Shown: positions 63,003-64,000 of the stretch, piece after piece
How the letters are laid out: each line of letters opens with the position of its first letter
How positions within the stretch are numbered: position 1 is the first letter of the stretch
NCBI RefSeq assembly: GCF_000731955.1
Contig: NZ_JNCK01000001.1
Coordinates: forward strand, 1,922,001-1,986,000
Length of the DNA stretch: 64,000 bases
Reading direction: 5' to 3'
DNA from: Halomonas zincidurans B6
GTDB taxonomy: Bacteria; Pseudomonadota; Gammaproteobacteria; Pseudomonadales; Halomonadaceae
The notes under the pieces: generated by a model
The model's input: only the letters and a program-made list of their open reading frames with translations
Told to the model about the DNA's origin: nothing
The model's database searches: none
Program-made: the position numbers and the translations under genes

Positions 63003-64000
63003 TCAGCTCTCGCCGTTGCTCTCGGCCAGATCGACCAGCTCACGTATCGCCACGGCAAACAGCGGATAGCCGCCCTGAGCACCACCACGCACTTCGTTGA
63101 CCAGCCCGCACCAGCGCTCGTGGAGATCGGCATGGCGCACCAGCCACTGATCGACCCGCGGCTCCACGTCGCGGGGCGCATCGGCCATCTTGACCACGCT
63201 GACGGTCAGCGCCAGTTGCTGGCGATCGAGATCGTCGCGAAAGGCTTCACGGGCCTGGGCCTGCCAGCTATCGCGTACCTTGAGGGCATCGACCTGCTCG
63301 GTCATCCACGGCAACTCGAGACGGTGACCGATCTCGTAGTAGAGCTCGGCGACACGCTGGATCTTCTCGTCGGTCTGCTTGGCCGCTTCGATGATCCCCA
63401 ACCCGGCGAACAGGTTACCGGTGGCGGCGACGATATTGGCCAACGCCTTGGGTACGCCGGCCGAGGTGAGCTCGTCGCGGCGCTCCTGCCAGAGGTCGAG
63501 TTCCTGACCACGCAGGCGCTTGCCGATGCTCTCCTGAAGCTGCGACAGGCGCGGCGCGAAGTGCTCGATACTCTCGTTGACCGAAAGGCTGCTGCGCTGA
63601 CGCAGAAACCAGCGCGTAGCGCGACGAATCAGGCGCATCAGATCGAGCATCATCTGGTATTGAATGCCGCTATCGACGCGATTGTCCAGCGCTTCGATCT
63701 GCTGCCACAGCCCCTCGAGATTGAAGCTGTCGCGGGCAATCACATAGGCCCGCGCGATATCCGCCCGGCTGGCCCCGGTGGTGTCGATCAACCGCCGGAC
63801 GAAGACGATGCCCATATGATCGACCAGGTCGTTGGCGATCTGCGTGGCGACGATCTCGCGCTTGAGACGGTGGCCGTACATGTCGTCGTGGAACCGCTCG
63901 ACCAGGGTTCTGGGGAACGCCCGTTCGAGGTGACACTGGATGTACGGATCGTCGGGGACTTCCGATTCGATCAAGTCGCCCTTGAGGGTACTCTTGGCAT
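63003..64000 (-). CDS. NAD-specific glutamate dehydrogenase, C-terminal part (partial)
   Basis: The last roughly 330 residues of a protein whose start lies beyond the window. The sequence IESEVPDDPYIQCHLERAFPRTLVERF, ATQIANDLVDHMGIVFVRRL and LRQRSSLSVNESIEHFAPRL is the helical C-terminal region of the large (about 1600-residue) GdhB-type NAD-glutamate dehydrogenase, which deaminates glutamate to 2-oxoglutarate. The stop is at 63003-63005. pyrD follows on the same strand after about 120 bp. The catalytic domain is not in view. Confidence 0.9.
   Translation of the reverse strand, partial: AKSTLKGDLIESEVPDDPYIQCHLERAFPRTLVERFHDDMYGHRLKREIVATQIANDLVDHMGIVFVRRLIDTTGASRADIARAYVIARDSFNLEGLWQQIEALDNRVDSGIQYQMMLDLMRLIRRATRWFLRQRSSLSVNESIEHFAPRLSQLQESIGKRLRGQELDLWQERRDELTSAGVPKALANIVAATGNLFAGLGIIEAAKQTDEKIQRVAELYYEIGHRLELPWMTEQVDALKVRDSWQAQAREAFRDDLDRQQLALTVSVVKMADAPRDVEPRVDQWLVRHADLHERWCGLVNEVRGGAQGGYPLFAVAIRELVDLAESNGES

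Overview
The window is a GC-rich (mid-60s %), densely packed chromosomal segment from a gammaproteobacterium. Gene content and order point to Halomonadaceae (Halomonas-like). The blocks murB-(PTP)-kdsB-trm112-lpxK-msbA-exbD-exbB-comEC, lolCD, nqrABCDEF-gap-mfd and rlmKL-rmf-pyrD follow an order I recall from Pseudomonas. A Na+-translocating NADH:quinone reductase, a GMC-oxidoreductase/malonate-semialdehyde dehydrogenase pair and the long NAD-glutamate dehydrogenase fit a marine or halophilic relative. Assignment is by inspection, not by database search.

Layout. 1-2.9 kb: sulfate ABC importer (binding-protein tail, cysT, cysW, cysA). 3.0-5.5 kb: YajG-type lipoprotein, tellurite/thiopurine methyltransferase, SH3/coiled-coil membrane protein, DUF1820 protein. 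5.7-12.9 kb: TPR lipoprotein, lolB, ispE, tRNA-Gln, prs, rplY, pth, ychF, tRNA-Met. 13-24 kb: envelope cluster (murB, a truncated tyrosine phosphatase, kdsB, Trm112-like, lpxK, msbA, exbD, exbB, comEC, DUF2062, lolD, lolC). 24.3-28.7 kb: agmatine-to-putrescine genes aguA/aguB, trhO, a Tus-like terminus protein, a YrhK protein. 28.7-39.2 kb: sthA and a complete nqrABCDEF-apbE-nqrM operon, then a long-form GAPDH. 39.4-44 kb: mfd, an Lpp-like lipoprotein, an L,D-transpeptidase.

44-48.8 kb is the only clearly disturbed region. It holds a probable group II intron 3' relic, a GMC oxidoreductase with an MmsA/DddC-type dehydrogenase (candidate 3-hydroxypropionate oxidation pair), a LysR regulator cut after about 18 codons, and IS66 and IS30 transposase fragments. 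48.8-53.4 kb: tRNA-Ser, thioesterase, nitroreductase, queF with an ABC-2 exporter, and a tRNA Gly-Glu-Gly-Glu array in which one tRNA-Gly carries a 30-nt insertion in its T arm. 53.4-64 kb: msrB, a 76-bp palindromic element, a YlqF-type GTPase, alaA, htpX, pdxB, a small WGR protein, rlmKL, rmf, pyrD and the 3' end of NAD-glutamate dehydrogenase.

No phage, CRISPR, secretion or defence system is visible, and I do not see a convincing new multi-gene system. The most unusual items are the interrupted tRNA-Gly, the phosphatase truncated exactly at the murB start, the 3-hydroxypropionate-type pair beside a destroyed regulator, the group II intron relic, and several short intergenic inverted-repeat elements.
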